Shown here one piece after another: positions 55,375-64,000 of a stretch of DNA of 64,000 nt. Source of the DNA: Carex sylvatica (Eukaryota > Streptophyta > Magnoliopsida > Poales > Cyperaceae); assembly GCA_964058845.1 (NCBI GenBank), contig CAXKVR010000285.1, positions 1-64,000 on the forward strand, given 5' to 3'. Both the position numbers and the translations under genes were made by a program. Position 1 is the first letter of the stretch, and every line of letters begins with the position of its first letter. Under the pieces are notes generated by a model. The model worked only from the letters and a program-made list of their open reading frames with translations. It searched no databases and was not told the DNA's origin.

Positions 55375-57640
55375 CACTACTAGAATAATCTTTTATTGCA
55401 TGACTACAAAAATGGCTTGTTGCATGGCCTTAGGCATGCAACCGTAAGAATGCAAATGCCCTCCATACAAATAGTCAGTATTTGCAAGGGCAGTCATGCA
55501 AAAAGTCTGTTACATGGGCCTTGGCATGCAACTACTTTGAGAGTTGACCCAGTTTGGAGTATTTGCAAGGAAAGAGAGTGCGGGCTCCATCATACTATTT
55601 GCAAGGGAAGCAGACGTGGGTCCCAACATAGTATTTGCAAGGCAAGGGAATGCGGGACCCACTAAACTATTTGCAATGATAGATAACGTGAGATCTACTT
55701 GATTATTTGCAAGACTAGTTAACGTGGGCCCCATATGTTTATTTCCATAGGAAGATGATTTCGTTATTACATGGGAAGAATATTTAGTTATTACATGGCT
55801 GACTATTTGCAAGGATGATCCAATTTTACACTCCTCCCTCCTTGCATCAATCAGTACCAACCCAATACTATTTAACAATTCCCAGATTTTCATTCAACAA
55901 GATTTACATAAAATACATAGAAGAGTACATAGAAAGCACCTAATAAGCATTGACCACCATAGTATAATCATCATACATTTTTTCAAAATTATAAAAGCAG
56001 TAAAACAACATTGCTAAAAGAAGACTTAACCTCTATATATAACCAAAATATACTCACTTTTCAAGCATTAACAAAATAAAACTCACCCCCAATGAGTTAA
56101 CAAAATATACCCAAAATATGACCAAAAAAATATTTTTACAAAAAAGATGCAGTCACTCTTTCTTTTTTCTTGCTATGATGTCCTTACTGTAGTACAACTA
56201 AGAAATGAGTTAGTTTGTTTGGAGAGTTTTGGAGTATTTGTTGATTATTTGATACTTGTGTGTCAGGTGAGGGTGTAACAATATCACCAGTTTTGAAGAA
56301 TCCATCATCAGTGAATGATTCCTTAGTAGCCTAAAACCAAAGCATACAAAGATTAAAATACTACAACCCTAAAACAATAGCCTAATCAGAACAGATGAGA
56401 TTTTGTTATTTTACCCTTTCTGTTAAGAGTATGGTTGTTCTCTTTACTGATTTCCAATATCATAAACTTATAACCAATCTACCGCAAGGGATTAATGCTT
56501 AAATGAGGACTTAAATCAGGCTTAATTGCATAGAAATGGCTTATTGGAGCTGATTTGCAGAAGCAAGAAACTCAGCATATCATACTTGCAATAAAAAATA
56601 AAATTTATAACTTACTGTTTCCTTTTATTCCTTAAACAGGGTTGGTTTATTGGTTGCAGAAGCAAGGAACATTATCAAATCACTAGATTTCATGCTTCTC
56701 AAATCACTAGACTTGCAAATATTTATATTCATTGTAGCTGAAACATTATCATATCACTAGACTTCATGCTTCTCAAGATTAAGCTCTCATAATATTTAAG
56801 AAGTTAGAACTTAGAATGGTGCAAGTGCTTGTGGGTTGTGTTGATATGATGTAAGTATGCCTATCGGATAGTGTTAACTTATGTTTTATTGACTTGTACT
56901 GCTAAAGGACTTGGTATGACTTGACTGTAATATTTGTAGTATCAAACAAAATAATATGAATATTTTTGTTTATTTTAATAGATGGTTTTTATTTTATGTT
57001 TATGTGAACTTTGGAAGTAAATGTTATAAATTGAATGGGCTTATGTATATACAACTATTATTCATGTTGTTATAAAAATAATTATTGAAAATGAGATATC
57101 AAATAAACAGAAATGAATCTGTCTTTAGGAAATAAACTATTGCATGGTTAATTCCATGCAATTGTTTGAAACTTTTAGTCCAGACTATTTACATGCGAAT
57201 GGTAGTGGACTATTTACATGGACCTTCAATAAAATATAATATAAATATGAGATTAAGTAGTTGCATGAACCTTTAATAAAATATAATATCTACTAAGTGG
57301 TTAAGTAGTTGCATGAGACGGGGTTGAGTTGTTGCATAGACATTTAATTAAATATAATATCTACTAAGTTTTTAAGTAGTTGCATGGCCATAGAGTTGAG
57401 TTATCGCATGGACCTTGAATTAACTATAATATCTGACCTTCAAAACTTATTTGCATGGTTGAACATTACACAGTTGCATGATTGCACATCACACAATTGC
57501 ATGCGATACCTGTTACATGGGCATTCGCATGCATGCAACAAGTTTAAGAAAGTCGACAAACGTCATGTATTTTGCATGGGCCGTTTCTATCATACAACAA
57601 ACTAGTGCTGGGCATGCAACAACTAATTATTCTAGTAGTG
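55375..57640. mobile_element. Non-autonomous CACTA element, 2.3 kb, in an SMC3 intron
   Basis: The ends are CACTACTAGAATAAT at 55375 and its exact complement ATTATTCTAGTAGTG to 57640. The 3-bp TSD is taa (55372-55374 and 57641-57643). Subterminal repeats are distinctive: tatttgcaagg with gggncccac-type units on the left (55440-55820) and agttgcatgg/acatttaattaaatat-type units on the right (57120-57600). No transposase is present. It differs in termini and motifs from the 20-kb element, so it is a different CACTA family. Confidence 0.92.
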
Positions 57641-57643
57641 TAA

Positions 57644-57778
57644 GTTTGAACCCGATTCGCTATTTTTTTGTCCCCCCTGACAGAAATTTTGGATCCGCCC
57701 TGTATCTACCTGCTATTATTCATCGTAGAAATCATAGAAATATTCTTGTATGATTTTTTATTTGATTTCTCTTTGTAG
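57644..57778. other. SMC3 intron remainder with a TE end
   Basis: The segment tttgtcccccctgacagaaa, then ttttggatccgccctg, resembles the terminus of another, unclassified transposon. A similar pyrimidine-rich phrase, tttttttgcccccctctag, is at about 55206-55225, so an older element may have been split here by the CACTA insertion. Confidence 0.35.
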
Positions 57779-58337
57779 GATGGTGATACCTCTGATGACA
57801 CAGATCCTGAAAGGAGAATGGGGAAGTATATTAGTGTTAAAGTGAAGGTAACACACAATTTGGTTCTTAAGTTTTTTATTCAATCATTCTATATGTAAAA
57901 TTTGTAGAATGTGAAATTAATTGAAGATAGAAAAATATGATAGGTGTCATTCATAGGCGAAAGAGAAACGTAGTTGATGAAACAATTGTCAGGATGTCAG
58001 CAAACAAGCATTTCATAAGCACAACCTTCATGCCAGAACTGGTAAAGGTGACTGATAAGATTTATGGTGTGACTCACAAAAATAGAGTAAGCCATGTGAA
58101 TGTTATCTCTAAGGAAAATGCTCTTCGTTTCATCGACCGTGACCAGGCTCAAATTGCTTATGTAAATATGTCATATTAGAAATCCATATAATTTTTGCGA
58201 AAAAGATGCTCTAATAATTAGTTTAATGTGTCTTAATTCTTTTGTCCTCATGAAGAAATATGAAAAAGTACCATATGTTATTTTGCAAAGAAAAACGTGT
58301 TAAGTTCATGTTTAAGTGTCGATCTTAGTATTCGTTT

Positions 58338-58803
58338 TGAGTGAGGCTATGATATTATATATATTACGGATCAACTTGTATTATGGTTTTATTTGCAAAG
58401 TGTAAGCAGTTGGTTCGATCTGTTAAATGATATTCATATAAGAAATATACTTAGAGATTAAATTTTGCATTTTTTTTTGTACTTTACTTTTTTAAAATAG
58501 GTAGAAAATTATTGCTACTAGATGGTCTAGAATTTTTAAATTTTGCATTTTTTTTACTTTACTTTTTAAAATAGATAGAAAATTATTGCTTTCAGATGGT
58601 CTAGAATTTTTAAATTAAGTGATTTTCTACCTATCTAAAAAAAGTAGTTTTTTTTAAAATATAAATTTGTTTTGCAAAAATATTTTCATACGGAGATTAT
58701 ATTGAGCGGCTCAGATTAATTATTTGAACATTCAAAATGAAAATATGAGTCTACAACACGGACACCTCTGTAATTTATATTGAGATCACCGTGGCCTCAC
58801 TCT
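58338..58803. mobile_element. Diverged copy of the GAGTGAGGCTATGGTA MITE family
   Basis: Starts GAGTGAGGCTATGATATTAT and ends CACCGTGGCCTCACTC. It has an internal duplication (gtagaaaattattgct, then agatggtctagaatttttaa, repeated near 58501 and 58576) and a complementary right half. Confidence 0.75.
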
Positions 58804-58804
58804 C

Positions 58805-59285
58805 TCTCCTCTCTCTGTATACTCAATATAATAGTAAGCTAGTTGTTTTAATATATAATAGAAAAATAATAAATGGTTGTGTTTTTCTAACTTCAAATTA
58901 TTTACTTTGGTTAGCTAAGTTTTTAGGAAAATTCACATAAGCCCCTAGAAAAATTCAATTTTTTCCTCTAAAAGTGGGTGCTTTATTGTAGAGAAATGGG
59001 TTTCCTTCTAAAAAAATAATATATGATTGTGTTTTTCTATCCTCGAATTATTATTTTTTTATAAAAATAAAAAATATGTGGTATATTTAAGAGAAACGTA
59101 CATTCTTCTAATTGATTAGTTGTGAGGATAAATTATTTATTTTCTTACTTGTGATGTTCGTATATGTAAATCTTAGTGTGTATGCATCATAAGTAGAAAA
59201 ATATACCACTGTCCTCAGAAAACAACCAATTAGACTAATGAACATTTTCCTTACATGCATTATATATTTTTCTTTTTAAAAAAAG
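58805..59285. other. AT-rich intergenic DNA
   Basis: No gene seen. Two short similar stretches (atggttgtgtttttcta near 58873 and atgattgtgtttttcta near 59023) suggest a local duplication. Confidence 0.5.
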
Positions 59286-59452
59286 GTTTATAGGAACTTT
59301 ATAAAATTTAAAATTAGTTCAATAAAAAAGGCAATAAATTGGGTATGTTTGTAAGTTTTTGAAATTTCGAGGGGTAATGCGAAATTATGAATTATAAAGA
59401 ACAAAATACGCAATTTCGAAGTTTTTTGAGGGTTATACATGAAATGTTCCTT
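59286..59452. mobile_element. Partial copy of the PPR-intron MITE family
   Basis: Contains gcaatttcgaagttttttga followed by gggttatacatgaaatgttcc, matching the right end of the element at 35020-35356, and caataaaaaaggcaataaat inside. The left end is missing or diverged. Confidence 0.55.
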
Positions 59453-59459
59453 TAGTTTC

Positions 59460-60749
59460 CAGAATAACAAGCAGGCCCGTTATGATACATTCTTAAACCC
59501 GGTCCGTTTGGTTGGACAGGTAGGACATCGTGACGGTATTCATATGAACTTCTAAGGTAACGTAAATTTTGAGGTTATATCAAAATCGTCCGATCTTCTT
59601 TCGCACGAAAAGTAAAGCGACCCGCCTAGATTGGCCCAAATTCAGATCAAAACTTAAAGTTTCAGTTGCCTCAGAGAACCATCTCCACGTTGACATCGAT
59701 CGGCTTCACCGTTCGTATCGCGCATATACACTACTCTCCAGTTTATAAAACTGGAGATGGCCCGTTTTCCTGCTAGTACATGCAAGTTGCGTTACTAATT
59801 GAACCAGGAGGAGAAGCATAATAACTGGAATGGCGGTGAACAAATATGAGATGACGAGGAACCTATTGAGCAGAAACCCGTACAAATCCGAATTCAAATC
59901 TTCTGAGATATCTCAAATTTTGCGTGACTTTTGGAAAATCTAAACCGTTCAAATACAGTCTTCACGAATCTCGAAGCTCAATAATACTGGGCCCCTGAGC
60001 TACCCCCGAATAGGCACCGGACACATCGGTCAGGCAAAAGTTGAGGTATCTCAGAAGATACGCACTCTACAAATCCTATGCTGACGTAAGCAAATGTGGA
60101 GATCTTCTCCAGCATGTGTAAAAGATTCCCTTCACTTTACGGTTTGAGATTTACTCTCAGAATCTTTGAGATACGCGCTAGCGCAGGGGCAGTATTATTT
60201 AATCTTCGAGATTCATGTAAAGTTACAAGAACGGTCCAGATCAACTAATTATAGAAGATTCCCTTTTACGGTATGGAAACCGACGTGGTGGCCCCTAGAA
60301 TTTAGTTTCCCTTAATATAATTCATATCCGCTACATCAACGCACCGTTACAATTTAGATCCTATCCGCTCGTTATACATTAACACGATTCTTAAAGTCTC
60401 GGTTCTGATCGGACGGTTAAGATAAACTCAAACTGTACGTTAAAGCAGACGAACTTATCGTTCCTGGAATTTATTTTCACTTTATTGAATTCATATACCT
60501 TGCAATAACGCACCCTTTACTATTAGATCTAGTTCGTTGATTATATGAAAACTCGAACCTTAAGGTCATTAACTCTGATCGGACAATCAACAGATAAATA
60601 CAAACCGTGCGTTAATGCAGAGTAACATTTCGACCGTGACTTTTGCAATTATTTATACCCCGAGATTTTCCAATTAAATTATTCATTTTTAATTTCTCAC
60701 GAGAAAGAAAGAGGGAGAGGGAGAGAGAGAGAGAGAGAGAGAGGGAGAG
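59460..60749 (+). promoter_or_regulatory. Upstream region of Elongin-C with GATCGGACGG-type repeats
   Basis: No coding sequence recognised, although composition is GC-richer than average. Two adjacent similar blocks (about 60335-60465 and 60500-60635) share gcacc(g/c)tt, ttagatc, ctgatcggac and gtta(a/t)(a/t)gcag(a), a ~165-bp tandem duplication related to the repeats at 48.5-48.9 kb. A (GA)n run at about 60707-60749 is the immediate 5' leader. Confidence 0.55.
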
Positions 60750-61809
60750 ATGAGGAATGAGGAAACAGTGAAGCTGATCAGCGCCGATGGGTTCGAATTC
60801 GTGATCGACAAAAGAGCGGCCATGGTTTCCAATACCCTTCGCAATATGCTCACCTCCCCTGGTAAGTGGTAACTCTTTCTTTCTTTCTTTCTTTCTTGCG
60901 AGAAATTGAAACCCTCGTGTTGAATTTGAATAACACGTGAATTTTTTTATTTTTTATTTTTTATTTTTTTGACAAAAGGGAGCTTTGCTGAGACGCAGCA
61001 TGGAGAGGTGAGGTTTCCTGAGATCAACGGCGCTGTTTTGGAGAAGATTTGTCAGTATTTCTACTGGTCTCTCCAGTACTCGAGGTCAATTTCTGATTTA
61101 ATTTCAGTATACTGGTATTTGGGTTGAATTGGGAGGTTCTAGGTTTACAATTTCAACGGTGAATTGGTATTCTGGCATTTGGGTTGAATTGGGATTGAAT
61201 TGGGTATACTGTTATTTGGGTGGAATAGGGATTGGTTGAATTGGGATTCTAGGTTCACAATATAAACGGTGAATTGGGATTCTGGCATGCAGATCTACCC
61301 TTTGAAAACTAGAATTGAAACAGTGAATTGGGGTAAAGATTTTAACAGAGTAGTTTTGGCTTTATACAACACACAGACTATAGAATCAAAACAACACTGC
61401 ATATGGTTCATGTACTGCATGAAGCAAAAACTGCTCTGTTAAAATCTGTACCCAACTTTTGGTTCAATAATAAAACCAACGATCCATCAACACAAAATAG
61501 GGAGAAAAACAAAGAAAAATAAGTAAAGGAAAAAAAAAGCAAAATCGTGAAACCATAGGGTTATTATTGGAATGAACCAGTATATTACTTTTATCAGGCC
61601 TGATAATTCACATGTATATTTTCTGGCTAGAAATTTATATGAAAGCAAAATTTAACTTAATCTGTTATCTAATCTGAGACATATACATCACAAATTTATC
61701 AGAAATTTAATGAAATTAATTGTATTGCAGTGGGAAGGAAACCGAGTTTCATATAGAGCCAGAGATAACGCTTGAACTGATGATGGCTGCTAATTTTCTT
61801 GATACATAA
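60750..61809 (+). CDS. Elongin-C (SKP1/BTB-fold protein), three exons
   Basis: A small BTB/POZ-fold adaptor. In animals it pairs with Elongin-B and cullins or with Elongin-A; plants have a single-domain homologue. Exons are 60750-60861, 60979-61084 and 61731-61809; GT-AG introns are in phase, giving 98 residues. Residues 1-40 read MRNEETVKLISADGFEFVID, then KRAAMVSNTLRNMLTSPG (the conserved SADG.EF...A..S.TIR.ML.. signature). The middle has GEVRFPEINGAVLEKICQYF and the end GKETEFHIEPEITLELMMAA with NFLDT at the C-terminus (animal proteins end NFLDC). Length and all landmarks are typical and no disruption is seen. The ATG sits directly after a long GA leader. Confidence 0.95.
61333..61453. mobile_element. 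Small foldback MITE in Elongin-C intron 2
   Basis: The ends are GGGGTAAAGATTTTAACAGAG and, in reverse complement, GGGTACAGATTTTAACAGAG. Inside, gactatagaatcaaaacaa matches the related copy at 39899-40014 upstream of the REXO4-like gene. Confidence 0.8.
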
Positions 61810-62959
61810 ATCGGTATTCATGTGATCTATATTGGATGAACTTGGTACCAATTTCTATAACTTTGTGGGGATTGGTACCTTTTATTGGTATGAAGTTGTG
61901 CTAATATAGTTGTAGGAACTATAGTGATTTAATAAATTGCTTGCTAAATCTAAATCTCTCTTCTCTGATTGTTTTTCGTCAGAGTTCTTATGCTTTGGAT
62001 GTGAATAATTGACTCTGTATCTGAGATAAATTCAGTTAAGTGCTGGATCCACTTAACAGCCCCATTAATCCATTAGTTAACAATTGTTAAATAAATAGAA
62101 CTGCATAAGAATAATTTCAAGAATTTTTTGAAAGTTTGATACTTCCACATATTACTGACATCTCTTCGGGAGATCTTTGTTACTAAGAAATCTTTGGAAT
62201 ATTTTGAACCATTTATGAACATTACTGTCTCTACTAGAATCTGACTTGTACAGTATCTGGCCAGGCTCGGTACCAGTACGTTACCAGTTGTCACGTAACA
62301 AATGAAAGAGCTTCGGCTTTCTGTTGTTCTTTTTCGTTCTGAATTGGGGGTAGAATATATGATTGCTTATTAGATCTAACTTATTTTTTTTACTTCTCAA
62401 TGAGCCTGACCCTGTTGGTGCATATGAAATTATGAAGTATATTTCTATGTTTGTGCTTGTGTTTGCCTTCTTATCTTCTATGCACACAAGGTGTTCGGTG
62501 AAATTCCCAAGTGACTCTTTTGCCTTTCTATTAGTAGGTAGAAGGCCCAATAACGCTCATTAGCTTATATGACAGGGAATTTTTTTAATTAAGAACTCAA
62601 AATTTCATCGTTTTTGTACCATTTCATTTTGATCATTTTAAGATGATAACCATATATTGATCTGTTTTATAAGAGCTGGAGTTTAATCTATTAACTTCCC
62701 ACTTTATATGAATTTACCAGTATTGGGTTATAGCAAGTCCTGAAATCTAATTGACAGGCAAATAAAACCAATAAAATACCCCTCTTTGCCAACTCTAATT
62801 ATCAATATCATAAATTACAGTTGTAGAATAGTGATTTTCAAGATACTAAGAGTTTGTATCAGATATCTTTATACTGAGAATCTGTATAGGAAATTTAGAA
62901 AATAAGTTTTTGAAAATTAAATGAAACAAGCAAATACTTTCTTTCTCTAGATCTCTCTC
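61810..62959. other. Intergenic, convergent 3' regions of Elongin-C and the DUF599 gene
   Basis: No additional gene. Short frames at 62281-62563 on both strands are unsupported. Confidence 0.5.
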
Positions 62960-64000
62960 TTAGCTCGCATAGTTAATAGGAGAATACATGGGATTACTCA
63001 GTAACACATTACTGTTAGGCAGAGTAGCCCTTCCTTCTCTCTTTACAACACTATTCTTACCATGGTTGCTAACATTTTTTACCGACCGGTACTGGTAATT
63101 ATGCAGAGGAGTAGAATTGCTATCGAGCACATGCAAGATAACCACCATGAAAACAGAGCATGCGAACATGGGTATCGGGCCAAAGATCCAAAGAAGCAAA
63201 GTTGTGGCGAAGTACAAAGCCCGTAAACCCATTGACCAAAAATTGCCGCCTCGTATTATCGCTGTCTGTACATAGCTCACTGGTATATCTGAATCTAGCG
63301 TAGACATGAGAAAACTCGCATGAACATAGTATCTGCAAAAACAGAGAACAAGAATTCAGTCCTGATATAGAGTTTACTGGTACCATATTAACTGAACTTA
63401 AAGAGAATTTGAAGCTTAATTAACCAGAAATGGTACCTAGGGGTGTTCATGGTATCCAGTTTATTTGGTTTTCAACTCAACCACAAGTTTTGAATTAAAT
63501 GGTTGGTTTCTCGGTTTAAATAGCTTGATTTGGTTGAATTTTTGAAGTACTTCAGTTTTTTACATTTGGTTTGGTTTGATTTCTCTTATTTCGGTTCGAC
63601 TGATATATATCTTGATATTTATTTCTATGATTATTAAATATATTTATGTATATATTGAGTTTTAGCCTTTTGAAATTTAATATCTTTTATTTTAGTTCAA
63701 CCAAACAAACTGATATTAAACTTTGATTTTTTTTTGGTTCAGCTGTTATTCGGTTGACTAGTTTAATTCAGTTGCTTCGGTTAAATTTTTGAAAACGAAT
63801 AAAATTTTGAGTTGACTATTTTAATTCAATTTTAACCAAACCAACCATTGGAACACCCCTAATGGAACCCAAATAAAATCACATCAGATAATGCTTGCCT
63901 GGTGGAGTGAATGAAGCAAGTGAATGCTGAGAGAAAGCAAACGAGCAAAGCAATGTACTTAACCGAGGCGATGGTCTGCCTGGTATCGCCATAAATTATA
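62960..64000 (-). CDS. DUF599 membrane protein, 3' part (runs off the window)
   Basis: A plant multi-pass membrane protein of the DUF599 family, function unknown. Two exons are visible: one running in from beyond 64000 down to 63899, and the last exon 63332-62960. The first encodes DTRQTIASVKYIALLVCFLS then AFTCFIHSTR. The second encodes YYVHASFLMSTLDSDIPVSY, a membrane segment ALYFATTLLLWIFGPIPMFA and CSVFMVVILHVLD, then a polar tail ending SNPMYSPINYAS. These are the conserved C-terminal features of the family (SIRYYVH, VIRG.NFWS.GLRA, LWIFGPIPM). The intron has a GC-AG junction: AGGCAAGC donor at 63898 and a TTTGCAG acceptor. The intron also holds a MITE-like repeat (63440-63859). The N-terminal part is outside the window. 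Confidence 0.88.
63440..63859. mobile_element. GGTTCGGTT-family element in the DUF599 intron
   Basis: The ends are GGGGTGTTC and GAACACCCC, exactly complementary. The interior has the family phrases (agtttatttggttttcaac, gttggtttctcggttt, tttcggttcgactgatatat). Other copies are in REXO4 intron 2 and CASP-like intron 2, all within introns. Confidence 0.75.

Larger units (their letters stand above)
49133..58179 (+). pseudogene. SMC3: SMC3 (cohesin subunit) C-terminal pseudogene fragment, five exons
   Basis: SMC3 is the cohesin ATPase arm. Exon remnants are: about 49133-49256 (TRPEQMDHVEIQ, then HIKSDFDLANKQKATI); 49348-49380 continuing at 54688-54835 after a copia insertion (KFLTNIHNQ, then IEQIQAGISLKQAKMG and LIDQLTPEEKHMLSRLNHVI); 54966 to about 55110 (KDESIECTFKGVARHFREVF, then SELVQGGHG); 57779-57847 (ending RRMGKYISVKVK); and 57944-58179 (VSFIGERET, then MKQLSG, then STTFMPELVKVTDKIYGVTH). 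Canonical splice sites survive between several of them, so this is a genomic copy rather than a retrocopy. It is dead: there are in-frame TAG stops at 54736-54738 and 57970-57972, the coding exon is split by a retrotransposon, and in the last exon about 60 codons after the LSGG signature, including the Walker B FDEID region, are deleted with a frameshift. The upstream two thirds of SMC3 are absent. Confidence 0.9.

Noticed and set aside
55396..55893. Frames of 89 and 127 codons in the small CACTA element
   Set aside because: Their translations are repeats of CKGS/ANS-type units produced by the subterminal modules, not a protein.
49133..58179. Functional SMC3 gene with very long introns
   Set aside because: In-frame stops, a retrotransposon inside an exon and loss of the ABC signature/Walker B region rule it out.
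57937..58179. Independent 80-codon gene
   Set aside because: It is the last exon remnant of SMC3 (STTFMPELVKVTDKIYGVTH) entered in a shifted frame.
62281..62563. Overlapping frames on both strands between Elongin-C and DUF599
   Set aside because: Neither has conserved motifs; they lie in probable 3' UTR or intergenic DNA.

Overview
This is AT-rich nuclear DNA from a flowering plant, probably a eudicot; I cannot name the species. The evidence is spliced genes with GT-AG introns and plant-only families (DYW-type PPR protein, CASP-like protein, DUF599 protein, RALF-like peptide), plus plant transposon classes with precise target-site duplications (TSDs).

1-21.4 kb is mostly one transposon. A CACTA (En/Spm-type) element runs from 1068 to 21387 (about 20.3 kb) with CACTA termini and a TAT TSD. 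It carries an apparently intact TNP2-type transposase gene (4867-8887, minus) and an apparently intact TNPA-like/Transposase_24 gene (10253-13065, minus). It also holds captured host fragments: the start of a sucrose-phosphate synthase gene (13447-13880), a frameshifted kinesin-14 motor exon (17992-18242) and possibly a PPR scrap (about 19461-19555). Foldback elements are nested inside it, and a 1-kb array of TTGCAACC-type subterminal motifs fills its right end.

21.4-33 kb: a small membrane-protein gene of unknown family is split by a 3.4-kb hAT element (23001-26442, TSD atggtgaa) whose transposase is decayed. Next come a Mutator-type MITE with a perfect 9-bp TSD (27155-27660), a divergent RALF-like peptide gene (28874-29164, minus) and a duplicated copy of that gene's upstream region.

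33.6-48 kb holds the intact cellular genes. They are a DYW-class PPR gene resembling Arabidopsis At4g02750 with three introns (33644-36615, minus), a DEDDh RNA exonuclease 4-like gene with seven exons (40074-43046, plus) and a CASP-like 5 membrane protein gene with three exons (46003-47458, minus). Between them lie a GA-rich ~240-bp tandem array (37.2-39.6 kb) and a ~2-kb long-TIR element (43831-45815) with another MITE inside one arm.

49.1-58.2 kb is a decayed SMC3 (cohesin) fragment that keeps five exons. One exon is split by a 5.3-kb Ty1/copia element with very short (135-bp) LTRs, and one intron holds a 2.3-kb non-autonomous CACTA element. 60.7-61.8 kb carries an Elongin-C gene (plus). 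The window ends inside a DUF599 membrane protein gene (62960 to beyond 64000, minus) with a GC-AG intron.

The cellular genes do not form a pathway. The main story is nested transposition, gene-fragment capture by a large CACTA element, and many dispersed foldback elements in introns and promoters.
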